A stretch of DNA of 29,058 bases from Proteobacteria bacterium UBA1844 (GTDB lineage Bacteria; Pseudomonadota; Gammaproteobacteria; Steroidobacterales; Woeseiaceae): assembly GCA_002338615.1 (NCBI GenBank), contig DDIS01000142.1, positions 16,658 through 45,715 on the forward strand, read 5' to 3'. Under the pieces are notes generated by a model. That model saw only the letters and a list, made by a program, of their open reading frames with translations. It was not told the origin of the DNA and ran no database searches. Numbering within the stretch: position 1 is the first letter of the stretch; every line of letters starts with the position of its first letter. This document shows, piece after piece, positions 1 through 7,654 of the stretch. Both the position numbers and the translations under genes were made by a program.

Positions 1-293
1 CCCTGCATGGCACCGACCGGTGTTTCAAGCACGGCACCGCTCGAGTAGCGGAATTCTTCACCCGGTCGCAGATGTGGTTGTTCGCCGACGACGCCGTCGC
101 CACTCACCTCCTGCACCTTGCCGTTCGCGTCTGTGATGATCCAGTGCCTGCTCAACAGTTTTGCAGCCACGTCGCCGCTGTTGGCGATGGTTATCGTGTA
201 GGCGAATACATAGCGGTCGGCTTCGGGTTCGGATTGTTCGTCTACGTAGTCAGTCAGAACCTGAATGCGTATGTCACAAAGTTTGTCGCTCAT
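1..293 (-). CDS. apaG: ApaG family protein, C-terminus cut by window edge
   Basis: Reading the reverse strand from an ATG at 293 gives about 97 residues with no stop before position 1, so the last part of the gene (roughly 28 residues, judging from the usual length near 125) lies outside. The family signature is clear: [12 protein letters not shown], then [15 protein letters not shown], then ETPVGAMQG. ApaG is a small protein with a fibronectin-III-like fold. Its biochemical role is not settled; older names link it to cobalt/magnesium efflux, and it resembles a domain found in some eukaryotic F-box proteins. It is the last visible gene of the lptD-surA-pdxA-rsmA-apaG run and starts 42 bases after the rsmA stop. 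That placement matches the enterobacterial order, where apaH often follows. Only a weak GAG stands in for a ribosome binding site. Confidence 0.93.
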   Translation of the reverse strand, partial: MSDKLCDIRIQVLTDYVDEQSEPEADRYVFAYTITIANSGDVAAKLLSRHWIITDANGKVQEVSGDGVVGEQPHLRPGEEFRYSSGAVLETPVGAMQ

Positions 294-335
294 CGAAGAC
301 TCTGTTTTAGTCGGGCAGGGCGTATTCTATCCCGT

Positions 336-1127
336 TCAGCTTCGATTGTCGGCGTTTGTGTCCAGTCGGTTTGCCAATGCGACCCAGTCGCTGATTGGCA
401 GGTTCTCTGCCCGCAGGCCGGCATCGATCCCAAGAGCCGTGAAGTCGTCCGGGCTGACGAGGGTCTTCAGGGAATTACGCAAAGTCTTGCGCCGCTGGCC
501 GAAAGCCGTACTGACGACTGATGACAGCAAGCCGGGGTCGGTGATCGCATACTTGTCAGGCACGAAGGGCCGCAACCGGACCACAGCCGAGGTCACTGCC
601 GGCGGTGGGTCAAAGGCCCAACGATCGACGTCAAACAACGCGTCAATTTCGAGGTAGCAGCCGAGCATGATGCTGAGGCGGCCGAATTTCTTGCTGCCGG
701 GACTTGCTGCCATGCGTTCGACGACCTCCTTTTGCAGCATGAAATGCATATCACGAATCGAGTTGCGAAAGTCGAGCAGGTGAAACAGCAAGGGTGTCGA
801 AATGTTATACGGCAGGTTGCCGATCACGCGCAGCGAGTCACCCAGGGATCCGAAATCGAATGACAGTGCATCGGCCTCGTGTATGGTCACGTTCTTGTTG
901 CCCGCAAACTGTGTACGCAACATCGCGGCGAGGTCGCGGTCCAGTTCGATGGCGTGCAGCGTGCTACAGCTCTTTGCGATCGGCCGGGTAAGCGCGCCGG
1001 GCCCCGGGCCTATTTCGACAATGACATCCTCCGTTCGCGGCGCGATCGCGTTTGCGATCTGATCGATGACTCCGTAGTCGGTCAGAAAATGCTGTCCGAA
1101 ACGCTTGCGCGGACGGTGCTTATGCAC
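336..1127 (-). CDS. rsmA: 16S rRNA dimethyladenosine transferase RsmA (KsgA)
   Basis: A 263-residue cytoplasmic methyltransferase that dimethylates two adjacent adenines in the 3' end hairpin of 16S rRNA (A1518 and A1519 in E. coli numbering) late in 30S assembly, using S-adenosylmethionine. Visible motifs are KRFGQHFL at the N-terminus (residues 8-15), the SAM-binding loop EIGPGPGALT (about 38-47) and the adenine N6-methyltransferase motif NLPYNIS (104-110). Length is typical. The start is GTG at 1127: no in-frame ATG exists before the conserved KRFGQ segment. The first 8 bases overlap the pdxA stop, so translation is probably coupled to pdxA. Loss of this enzyme in other bacteria gives kasugamycin resistance, which is the origin of the ksgA name. 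Confidence 0.97.
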   Translation of the reverse strand: MHKHRPRKRFGQHFLTDYGVIDQIANAIAPRTEDVIVEIGPGPGALTRPIAKSCSTLHAIELDRDLAAMLRTQFAGNKNVTIHEADALSFDFGSLGDSLRVIGNLPYNISTPLLFHLLDFRNSIRDMHFMLQKEVVERMAASPGSKKFGRLSIMLGCYLEIDALFDVDRWAFDPPPAVTSAVVRLRPFVPDKYAITDPGLLSSVVSTAFGQRRKTLRNSLKTLVSPDDFTALGIDAGLRAENLPISDWVALANRLDTNADNRS

Positions 1128-2085
1128 GGGCAGCGTCGGTCGCGGCGATCGTCACGAGCTGTTCCGCGAGGCGGATCGCCGCAAGCAGGCTGCCGGCATC
1201 GGCCTTGCCAGTACCGGCAAGGTCGAACGCGGTGCCGTGATCGACGGAAGTGCGAATGATCGGCAGGCCCAGCGTGACATTCACGGCGTGACCAAAGCCG
1301 GCGTACTTGAGAACCGGCAGTCCCTGGTCGTGATACATGGCGAGCACGGCGTCGCGCTCGCCAGCGGCCGGTGTGAATGCCGTGTCCGCGGGTATCGGCC
1401 CACGGATTTGCATGCCTTGGGCCTGCATTTCGGCAATGACGGGAGCGATGACCTGTTGATCCTCGTGGCCAAGATAGCCGCCTTCACCCGCGTGCGGGTT
1501 GAGCCCGCAGACGACGATTTCGGGCTGCGGAATTGCGAACTTGTGCCGCAAATCCGCGTGCAGAACCTCGATGATGCTGCGTAATCTGTCCTGGCTGATG
1601 TAGTCGGGTACGTCCCTCAGGGGCAGATGCGTACTCGCGAGCGCAACCCGGAGATCTCCGGCCACGAGCAACATGACCGGCAGCGCAGCACCGCACAGCG
1701 CGGCCAGGTATTCCGTGTGTCCCGTAAAAGGAATGCCGGCATCGTTAATGACATTCTTGGCGAGCGGCGCGGTTACGAGTCCCGCGTACTCGCCGGCGAG
1801 GCAACCGGCAACGGCAAGTTGCAGTCCCTCGAGTAAGGCTGGTGCGTTGTCGGGGTTCGGCGAGCCGCATTGGACTGCCACCGGGAAGGGCAGGTGCAGC
1901 ACGTCAAGGTTAAATTCGATACCGAGCAAGTCGGCCCGCTGGCGCAGCTGCACCTCGTCGCCGATTACCAGCAACCGGGGCAAGTCGTCGCGATTGCCGA
2001 GTGCAAGGCAAAGATCCGGGCCAATCCCCGACGGCTCGCCAGCGGTAATGACAAGTGGACCCGTGCCTGGGATTCGAGCACTCAC
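1120..2085 (-). CDS. pdxA: 4-hydroxythreonine-4-phosphate dehydrogenase PdxA
   Basis: A 321-residue NAD-dependent, metal-dependent enzyme of pyridoxal phosphate synthesis (DXP-dependent route). It oxidises 4-phosphooxy-L-threonine to an unstable keto acid that decarboxylates to 3-amino-2-oxopropyl phosphate, the PdxJ substrate. The N-terminal ITAGEPSGIGPDL segment, the GHTEYLA motif (122-128) and the C-terminal DHGTAFDLAGTGKAD block are diagnostic. The three divalent-metal histidines of the family are present at His153 (THLPLRD), His198 (NPHAGEGG) and His252 (YHDQG). The start is GTG at 2085, overlapping the surA stop by 4 bases (GTGA), and the 3' end overlaps rsmA. The surA-pdxA-rsmA order is ancestral in gammaproteobacteria and does not imply a shared pathway. 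Confidence 0.96.
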   Translation of the reverse strand: MSARIPGTGPLVITAGEPSGIGPDLCLALGNRDDLPRLLVIGDEVQLRQRADLLGIEFNLDVLHLPFPVAVQCGSPNPDNAPALLEGLQLAVAGCLAGEYAGLVTAPLAKNVINDAGIPFTGHTEYLAALCGAALPVMLLVAGDLRVALASTHLPLRDVPDYISQDRLRSIIEVLHADLRHKFAIPQPEIVVCGLNPHAGEGGYLGHEDQQVIAPVIAEMQAQGMQIRGPIPADTAFTPAAGERDAVLAMYHDQGLPVLKYAGFGHAVNVTLGLPIIRTSVDHGTAFDLAGTGKADAGSLLAAIRLAEQLVTIAATDAARA

Positions 2086-3380
2086 ATCCTTATATCGACA
2101 TAGGCCTCGTCACGAATGCGGCGCATCCAGAGCTGCAATTCATCGTCGCGTTTACCGGCGCGGATTCTGACGACGCAGTTGCGTTCTTTCAGGTCCTCGG
2201 TGTTGTCATAGACGCGGCGGTCCAGGACTTCAACGATGTGCCAGCCGAACGGCGTGCGAAACGGTTCGCTGACTTCGCCGATGTCGAGCTTCTCGATGGC
2301 GGCGTCGAACTCGGGTACAAAAGTACCCGGTCCCGCCCAGCCCAAATCACCGCCTGCATTCGCGGAGCCCGGATCGTCCGAAAGAAGCTTCGCCAACTCG
2401 CCAAAATCCTCGCCGTTTTGCAGCTTGTCGTAGGCATCTTCGAGCTGTTGCCTGGCCGTTGCGTCGTCAATAATCTCATTCGGCGATATCAATATATGGC
2501 GCGCATGCACCTGGTCGATCGAGCTGCGCTCCACGGCACTTCGCATGTCATTGACCTTGACGATATGAATACTGGTTGCCGTGCGGAATGGCTTTGACAC
2601 GTCGCCGGCTTTGAGCGGCGCAAGGATTTCGGTGAATATGGTCGGCACGGCCTCACCTTTCATCCAGCCAAGTGTGCCGCCTTCAAGTGCTGTCGAGCTT
2701 TCGGAATAGCGCGCCGCCAATTGCCGAAAATCTTCGCCTTCACTGGCGCGGCGATAGATGTCGTTTGCCGTTGCAACTATCTCATCGATTTTTGCGGACG
2801 AAGCTGATTCAGGCAACGACAACAATATGTGCGACAGGTTGTATTCGGAATTGACGACGACGTTGTCTTCGAGGTCCGCGATGCACTGTTCAATTTCGCG
2901 CGGCGACACATTGATTCGCTGGTCAACGTCAATGCGGCGCAGTTGCTCAAGTGTCACGTCCTCGCGCATCTGGCGGCGGAAGTCCTGGTAGTTGATGCCT
3001 TGCTCGGCAAGCTTCGCCGGCAGAGTTGCAAGCGTGGCGCCCATGTTGCCCGCAACGTCGTTCAATACCTGGTTCAGCATCTGGTCGGAGACCTGGAGGC
3101 CGATGCGGTCGGCGCGTTGTAGCTGGATCTCGTTCAGGATAACGCGCTCCAGTACCTGGTCTTCCAGGATCGCCTCGGGCGGCAACTGGAATCCGTTTGC
3201 GACGGCCTGCTCTTTGATTAGCTCGAGCGATTCGTAATACTTGCTTTTCAGGACGATGCCTTCGTTCACAATGGCGGCAACGCCGTCCAGGAATTGTCCT
3301 GTTTCAGAGAGCTCTTCAGCCAGCACGCATGGCGCGGCTGATAGCGCAATTAGTGCGCATAAGCTTTTAATTTTTAACAC
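2082..3380 (-). CDS. surA: Periplasmic chaperone and peptidyl-prolyl isomerase SurA
   Basis: A 432-residue exported chaperone that escorts unfolded outer-membrane proteins, LptD among them, across the periplasm to the BAM complex. A signal peptide is visible at residues 1-21 (LIALSAAPCVLA, cleaved before EEL). The N-terminal chaperone domain follows (about 25-170), then two parvulin domains: the first around 180-280 (LSHILLSLP, then GGTLGWM) and the second around 290-400 (HARHILISP, then GGDLGWAGPG). The C-terminal helix after the second parvulin domain is also present, so the architecture is complete. The start is GTG at 3380; nothing downstream could supply a whole signal peptide. It begins 6 bases after the lptD stop, and no strong Shine-Dalgarno sequence is visible, so coupling to lptD translation is plausible. 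Confidence 0.96.
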   Translation of the reverse strand: MLKIKSLCALIALSAAPCVLAEELSETGQFLDGVAAIVNEGIVLKSKYYESLELIKEQAVANGFQLPPEAILEDQVLERVILNEIQLQRADRIGLQVSDQMLNQVLNDVAGNMGATLATLPAKLAEQGINYQDFRRQMREDVTLEQLRRIDVDQRINVSPREIEQCIADLEDNVVVNSEYNLSHILLSLPESASSAKIDEIVATANDIYRRASEGEDFRQLAARYSESSTALEGGTLGWMKGEAVPTIFTEILAPLKAGDVSKPFRTATSIHIVKVNDMRSAVERSSIDQVHARHILISPNEIIDDATARQQLEDAYDKLQNGEDFGELAKLLSDDPGSANAGGDLGWAGPGTFVPEFDAAIEKLDIGEVSEPFRTPFGWHIVEVLDRRVYDNTEDLKERNCVVRIRAGKRDDELQLWMRRIRDEAYVDIRM

Positions 3381-3386
3381 TATTTG

Positions 3387-5588
3387 TTACCGAAGGTCTG
3401 CAGAATAGCCAAGAATACCACGTTCCAGAAGTTTGTCAGCCGCGGTGCCGACGCTGGTCATGCCTTTCAATACCAGTTGCAGACCAATTGAGGAATCACG
3501 AGTTCCGTCGCGTGCCGAGATATGCCGGCGACTGACGAGCCGCAAGCCCCAGCAGCAACTTTCGTATTCGAGCCCGAAAAATTCCTCAAGCAGGGTCTCG
3601 TCCCGGAACGAGTAATTGTAAAGGCCGACGAAGTTCCATTTGGAACCGATTGGCCAGGACCAGGAAATGTCGCCCTGTTCCACCGAATTGCGGCGATACC
3701 GGTAGCCGAGGTTCAGGATCTTGTTGCTGGCCGGTCGATATTGCAAGCGTGCTTCCGACTGGGTAGTGCCTTCCTGGGCGGTTCCCCACTGGTGGCCAAC
3801 ATCAAAATTCAGGTGCTCGTAAAGGAAGAAACGGATCTCAGCAATGTAATCGGAGGAATCGGTCCCCGTCGCAACGCCACCCGGCAGGGTAACCCGAAGA
3901 TCACTCAGGTATCGTGTCTGGCCGATCGTTGCCGTAACGAGTTCCTTGCCGGAATCGGCATCGATTATGCGCGACGTGATACCCATGCTTACCTGGTCGG
4001 TGTCGCCAATACGATCCACGCCCAGAAAGCGGTTGGCGCGAAACAGTTGCACAAGGTTGAGGTCCGGATCGATCGTATCGAATACAGGCAGGGCCGACTG
4101 GTCCCGATACGGTATGTGCACATACAGAACCCGGGGCTCGATCGTCTGGATGCGACGCTTCGCGCCCGTTGTCATTCTCTCCAGCACAAGGCCTGCATCG
4201 AGGCTCGCGATTGGCAGACTGCGGTCTGGATTTTGCTCGACGCCGGGCTGCGTATTGTCGAGTTGATAGTGTGTATAGTCCCAGGCGAGCGCCGGCGTAA
4301 AAGACCAGCCGCGGCCGCGTACCGGCAATTCAATGCGCGGTGCGAAATTTGCGCGCCACCCGGTGACCCCAACATCGCGATCGAAGTTGACCACTTCAGC
4401 ATCGAGGCTGGTGGTCAGACCGGCAACGCTTTCCGGCCAGTAGCCGCTCACGAGCATTTGCGGCAGGCGCTGATAGGGCCGCTGGTCGGGCGGGATCGCA
4501 TCGTCCAGGGTCTGATAGTCCTGCAACTGCATGAACGCCGACAAAGTGTCGCTGTGCCAGTCGAATGCGAGATACCGATCCAGGTGCGTGGTACTCGATG
4601 CACTCAGGCTGCCGCCGAGATCCTCGAAGTACTGATCGTCCGAAACCTCCTTGAAATTCAGTACGCCGCGCAAGCCGTTGCTTAGCAGCGAGCGATGCCG
4701 CAACCACACGAGTTGACGCGAGTCATTGTAGGCTCGGTCGTCGGGCAGAAACTGGGCAACCAGCGCCCCGTCGTGCAAGCGGCTGAGGTAGCGAAATTCG
4801 GTTTGTAGCTGCAGGCCGCGATCCGTCAGCAAGCGCGGCGTAAATGTTGCATCGTAATTTGGCGCGATATTCCAGTAGTAAGGTACCCGGATTTCATTGC
4901 CGCTTCGGCTGGTGCTGCCGATCTCGGGCGTCAGGACGCCGGATTTGCGCGCGTTGCCGATCGGGAAGGAAATATAAGGGGCCCAGAGGATCGGGACATT
5001 CTGGAAGCGCAGGCGGATATTGCGCGCCGTGCCGACGCCATCGCGGGTATTGAGGTCGATATCGTCGGCCTGCAGCACCCAGTCGTTCGACCCAGGCGGG
5101 CAGGTGGTGTAATGCACCTTGTCCAGGCGGAGCTCACCACGCTGGTTGATTACGAGTTTCTCGGCGCCGCCGCGCGAGTTGTTCGCACCCAGCACAAACT
5201 CGGCGCCCGCGAATTCGATACTGCCGGAACTGTAGGAAAAGTTGGCAGTATCACCTGTGATCTGCGTTTCCGGGTCCTGGTAGCGCACATCGCCTTCAAG
5301 GTGCAGGGAGCGTGTTTGTGGGTCATAAGTGGCCGAATCCGCGCCCGCCAGGCGGTTACCACGGCGTAGCAGGATGCCTCCGGTCATGCTCGCGGCGGGC
5401 TCGGATCCGATGCTCGCATCAAATTCGCCCACGTCGAGATGAATTTCGGGATCGTCCGCGGCACTTTGCTGCTGGCCCGCGTCGGGCAGGGTCACGCCCA
5501 GCGTATTCCTGCAACTCTGGGGTTCAGCCGCATAGAGGGGGCTTGCGGACAGCAATGCACAGGCGATGATCAGATGGCGTAATGACAA
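3387..5588 (-). CDS. lptD: LPS-assembly outer membrane protein LptD
   Basis: A 733-residue outer-membrane beta-barrel that, with the lipoprotein LptE, inserts lipopolysaccharide into the outer leaflet. The signal peptide is residues 1-21 (cleavage after LYAA). A periplasmic OstA/LptA-like jellyroll follows to about residue 200, then the barrel rich in aromatic beta strands. The four cysteines used for the interdomain disulfides are all present: Cys26, Cys163, and the adjacent pair Cys678-Cys679 (YESCCWG). Somewhat shorter than the E. coli protein (about 780). The start must be TTG at 5588. The upstream reading frame back to its stop has no ATG, GTG or other TTG, and starting later would destroy the signal peptide. 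First gene of its operon, divergent from amgK. Confidence 0.96.
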   Translation of the reverse strand: MSLRHLIIACALLSASPLYAAEPQSCRNTLGVTLPDAGQQQSAADDPEIHLDVGEFDASIGSEPAASMTGGILLRRGNRLAGADSATYDPQTRSLHLEGDVRYQDPETQITGDTANFSYSSGSIEFAGAEFVLGANNSRGGAEKLVINQRGELRLDKVHYTTCPPGSNDWVLQADDIDLNTRDGVGTARNIRLRFQNVPILWAPYISFPIGNARKSGVLTPEIGSTSRSGNEIRVPYYWNIAPNYDATFTPRLLTDRGLQLQTEFRYLSRLHDGALVAQFLPDDRAYNDSRQLVWLRHRSLLSNGLRGVLNFKEVSDDQYFEDLGGSLSASSTTHLDRYLAFDWHSDTLSAFMQLQDYQTLDDAIPPDQRPYQRLPQMLVSGYWPESVAGLTTSLDAEVVNFDRDVGVTGWRANFAPRIELPVRGRGWSFTPALAWDYTHYQLDNTQPGVEQNPDRSLPIASLDAGLVLERMTTGAKRRIQTIEPRVLYVHIPYRDQSALPVFDTIDPDLNLVQLFRANRFLGVDRIGDTDQVSMGITSRIIDADSGKELVTATIGQTRYLSDLRVTLPGGVATGTDSSDYIAEIRFFLYEHLNFDVGHQWGTAQEGTTQSEARLQYRPASNKILNLGYRYRRNSVEQGDISWSWPIGSKWNFVGLYNYSFRDETLLEEFFGLEYESCCWGLRLVSRRHISARDGTRDSSIGLQLVLKGMTSVGTAADKLLERGILGYSADLR

Positions 5589-5591
5589 GGT

Positions 5592-5597
5592 ATTATA
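5592..5597 (-). promoter_or_regulatory. Perfect TATAAT hexamer abutting the lptD start
   Basis: On the minus strand a perfect TATAAT is separated from the lptD TTG start by only three bases (ACC). If it served as a -10 element, the transcript would begin at or inside the start codon, giving a leaderless or nearly leaderless lptD mRNA. No good -35 hexamer lies 16-18 bases upstream and there is no extended -10 TG, so a chance match remains quite possible. I saw no convincing sigma-E type promoter (GGAACTT/TCTGA) in this gap, although lptD and surA are sigma-E controlled in E. coli. Confidence 0.25.
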
Positions 5598-5630
5598 GGC
5601 GTGTCGAGGAGAGCCGGGATTTAGACCGGG

Positions 5631-5659
5631 CTGGAAAGCGGCAACGAAAACAGGATACT
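5631..5659 (+). promoter_or_regulatory. Candidate sigma-70 promoter for amgK
   Basis: A CTGGAA hexamer (5631-5636, 4 of 6 to TTGACA) lies exactly 17 bases before GATACT (5654-5659, 4 of 6 to TATAAT). Transcription would start near 5666, giving a 5' leader of about 27 bases before the amgK TTG codon. The 104-base lptD/amgK gap must hold the promoters of both divergent genes. The match is moderate and is by eye only. Confidence 0.3.
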
Positions 5660-5692
5660 AACAGGCATTCGGGCGTGAAATCGCTTTGAAGT

Positions 5693-6769
5693 TTGCGAGG
5701 GGACTCGTGCGGGATATGTGCAATTAACGGGCAAACGGTTGCTGACGAACGTCTGGCTGAACTCAAATGCTGGCTACGCAATTTCGAGTGTTGCACGAGT
5801 GCCGAGTTGACCCCGGCCTCAGCCGATGCCAGTTTTCGTCGTTACTTCAGGGTACGCACCCGGGGTGCCAGTTATATCGCTGTGGATGCGCCGCCTGCGC
5901 TGGAGGACAGTCGGCCGTTTATCAAGGTGGCGGCCTGTCTCGCGGCCATGGAGCTGAATGCACCGCGCGTTATTGCAGCGGAGCCTGCGCTAGGCTTTAT
6001 GTTGCTGACCGATCTCGGCAATACAACTTACCTCAGCAAGATCAGGGCAGAACCGGGCAGCATCGCGACACTCTATGACGAGGCAATCATGGCCCTGGGC
6101 CGGTTGCAGACACGCGGCGCACGCTATCAGGATGCGCTGCCGCCGTTTAGTGCGGAGTTGCTGCGGGCTGAAATGAACCTGTTTGCAAACTGGCTATGTG
6201 GTCGCGAACTGGACATTGCCTTCACCCCGGGCGAAACACGCGCCTGGCACGATCTGTGCGATTTGCTGATAGAAAATGCGCAGCAGCAACCGCAGGTTTT
6301 CGTGCATGCAGATTTCCACTCACGCAATCTCATGGTAACCAGTCGTGACAATCCCGGCATTCTCGATTTTCAGGACGCCATGGCAGGGCCGATTACCTAC
6401 GACCTGGTGTCGTTGCTGAAAGATTGCTACGTACGCTTGCCTCGCGACGAGGTAGTACAGCGAGCACGCGGCTTTCATGCGCGGCTTGGCGCCGCAACGC
6501 TGCAAGGCCTTGCAAGCGATGAGTTCATGCGAAACTTCGAGTTGATGGGCGTGCAGCGGCATCTGAAGGCGGCCGGCATTTTCGCGCGGCTGAAGAATCG
6601 CGATGGCAAGTCCGGCTATATGGCCGACGTGCCAAGAACCCTGTCCTATATTGTGGAACTCGGCGATCGATACGAAGAACTTCGGTTTCTTGTCGGGTTG
6701 TTGCAAACGAGGGTGATACCCGCGCTTGGTGCCAGCGATACGGAGTCAGGCGACCAGGCCGCAATGTGA
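5693..6769 (+). CDS. amgK: Cell-wall amino-sugar kinase, AmgK-like (APH fold)
   Basis: A 358-residue aminoglycoside-phosphotransferase-fold kinase. In Pseudomonas, AmgK phosphorylates the anomeric position of N-acetylmuramate and N-acetylglucosamine, feeding recovered peptidoglycan sugars back to UDP-MurNAc past the fosfomycin-sensitive step. Visible here are SFRRYFRV in the N-lobe (47-54), the catalytic loop HADFHSRNLM (205-214, Asp207 the likely base) and the metal-binding ILDFQDA (Asp225). Its position beside lptD is also that of Pseudomonas amgK. The start is TTG at 5693: an in-frame stop lies 6 bases upstream, and no ATG or GTG occurs before the conserved N-lobe. The usual partner murU is not adjacent. 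The 3' end overlaps convergent lipB by 24 bases. A general APH-family kinase is the alternative reading. Confidence 0.82.
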   Translation: MRGDSCGICAINGQTVADERLAELKCWLRNFECCTSAELTPASADASFRRYFRVRTRGASYIAVDAPPALEDSRPFIKVAACLAAMELNAPRVIAAEPALGFMLLTDLGNTTYLSKIRAEPGSIATLYDEAIMALGRLQTRGARYQDALPPFSAELLRAEMNLFANWLCGRELDIAFTPGETRAWHDLCDLLIENAQQQPQVFVHADFHSRNLMVTSRDNPGILDFQDAMAGPITYDLVSLLKDCYVRLPRDEVVQRARGFHARLGAATLQGLASDEFMRNFELMGVQRHLKAAGIFARLKNRDGKSGYMADVPRTLSYIVELGDRYEELRFLVGLLQTRVIPALGASDTESGDQAAM

Positions 6770-7360
6770 CAACAAATGCGGCAATAATGTCTGCTGGACC
6801 TCAGTCAAATTGTCACGCACCCCTAACGCCGCAAGGTCGGTTACCTCGAGACCCGAGAATCCGCAGGGATTGATGCGCGTAAAAGGTTCAAGGTCCATGT
6901 CGACGTTGAGTGCCATGCCGTGGAAGCTCGCGCCGCGCCGGATACGCAATCCGACACTGGCGAGTTTCTTACCTTCAACATAGACGCCCGGGGCATCCGA
7001 ACGACTTGCCGCAGAAATTCCGTAGCCGGTGGCGAGGTCGACCACGCATTGCTCCAGCGCGCTGACCAGTGCCCGTACTCCGAGATCGGCCCTTTTCAGA
7101 TCAAGCAGCGGGTACACCATCAGTTGCCCCGGCCCGTGATAGGTGACTTGTCCGCCACGGTCGATTTGTACGATCGGGATGTTGCCTGGGGCGAGCAAGT
7201 GCTCGCGTTTCGCGTTGACGCCCAGCGTGAATACCGGCTCGTGCTCGGTGAACCAGATCTCGTCGGGCGTATGCTCGTCTCTTGCATCCGTGAATGCCTG
7301 CATGCGCCGCCAGACTGGTTCATAGTCTGTGCTGCCGAGCGTGCGGATAATGACATTCAT
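6746..7360 (-). CDS. lipB: Octanoyl-[ACP]:protein octanoyltransferase LipB
   Basis: A 204-residue cytoplasmic transferase that moves octanoate from acyl carrier protein to lipoyl domains of 2-oxoacid dehydrogenases and the glycine cleavage H protein, the first step of lipoate synthesis. Motifs are RGGQVTYHGPGQLMVYP (68-84), the lysine motif GKKLASVGLRI (Lys132 the likely catalytic lysine) and the cysteine motif INPCGFSGLEVT (Cys166, which carries the acyl thioester). I chose the ATG at 7360, eight bases after the ybeD stop, because the protein then begins MNVIIRTLG as relatives do. An in-frame ATG at 7396 would add 12 residues overlapping ybeD and is less likely. Last gene of the mreB run. 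lipA, its usual downstream partner, is absent: convergent amgK occupies the space and overlaps the lipB end by 24 bases. Confidence 0.96.
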   Translation of the reverse strand: MNVIIRTLGSTDYEPVWRRMQAFTDARDEHTPDEIWFTEHEPVFTLGVNAKREHLLAPGNIPIVQIDRGGQVTYHGPGQLMVYPLLDLKRADLGVRALVSALEQCVVDLATGYGISAASRSDAPGVYVEGKKLASVGLRIRRGASFHGMALNVDMDLEPFTRINPCGFSGLEVTDLAALGVRDNLTEVQQTLLPHLLSHCGLVA

Positions 7361-7368
7361 GAGTGCGA

Positions 7369-7647
7369 CTACAGCGCCATCAGCACATCGTCGCATGCCG
7401 TTATTGCACGATAGATATCGTCGAGTTGCTGTTTGCTGGTCACCGGCACGACGATAGTGATAGAGACAAACTGACCCTTGCGACTACGCGCTGCCGTGAT
7501 CGATTCGTCGGCCAGCGGTCCCGTGTACGCCTCGACCAGGCTTCGTACCACGCTATGAAATTCGGGTGTATCGCGACCCATCATTTTGATCGGGAATTCG
7601 CAGGGAAACTCGAGCAGCGTTTTATCGTTGGGTGATTCGTCCTGCAT
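7369..7647 (-). CDS. ybeD: YbeD family (DUF493) small protein
   Basis: A 92-residue protein with the ferredoxin-like, ACT-resembling fold of the YbeD/DUF493 family. Recognisable features are LEFPCEFPIKMMG near the N-terminus, a central helix with FHSVVRSLVEAYTG and a C-terminal QLDDIYRAITACDDVLMAL. Its function is unknown; it sits between dacA and lipB in many gammaproteobacteria, which suggests a regulatory or lipoate-linked role without proving it. The start at 7647 is favoured over a longer frame reaching 7728. It is 7 bases past the dacA stop, has an AAGG ribosome binding site at a good distance, and gives the family's normal length. Confidence 0.92.
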   Translation of the reverse strand: MQDESPNDKTLLEFPCEFPIKMMGRDTPEFHSVVRSLVEAYTGPLADESITAARSRKGQFVSITIVVPVTSKQQLDDIYRAITACDDVLMAL

Positions 7648-7654
7648 GTAAACC

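Noticed and set aside
3522..4685. Long plus-strand open frame (387 codons) opposite lptD
   Set aside because: It is the antisense shadow of a high-GC gene. The product has no recognisable motif, and lptD is certain on the other strand.
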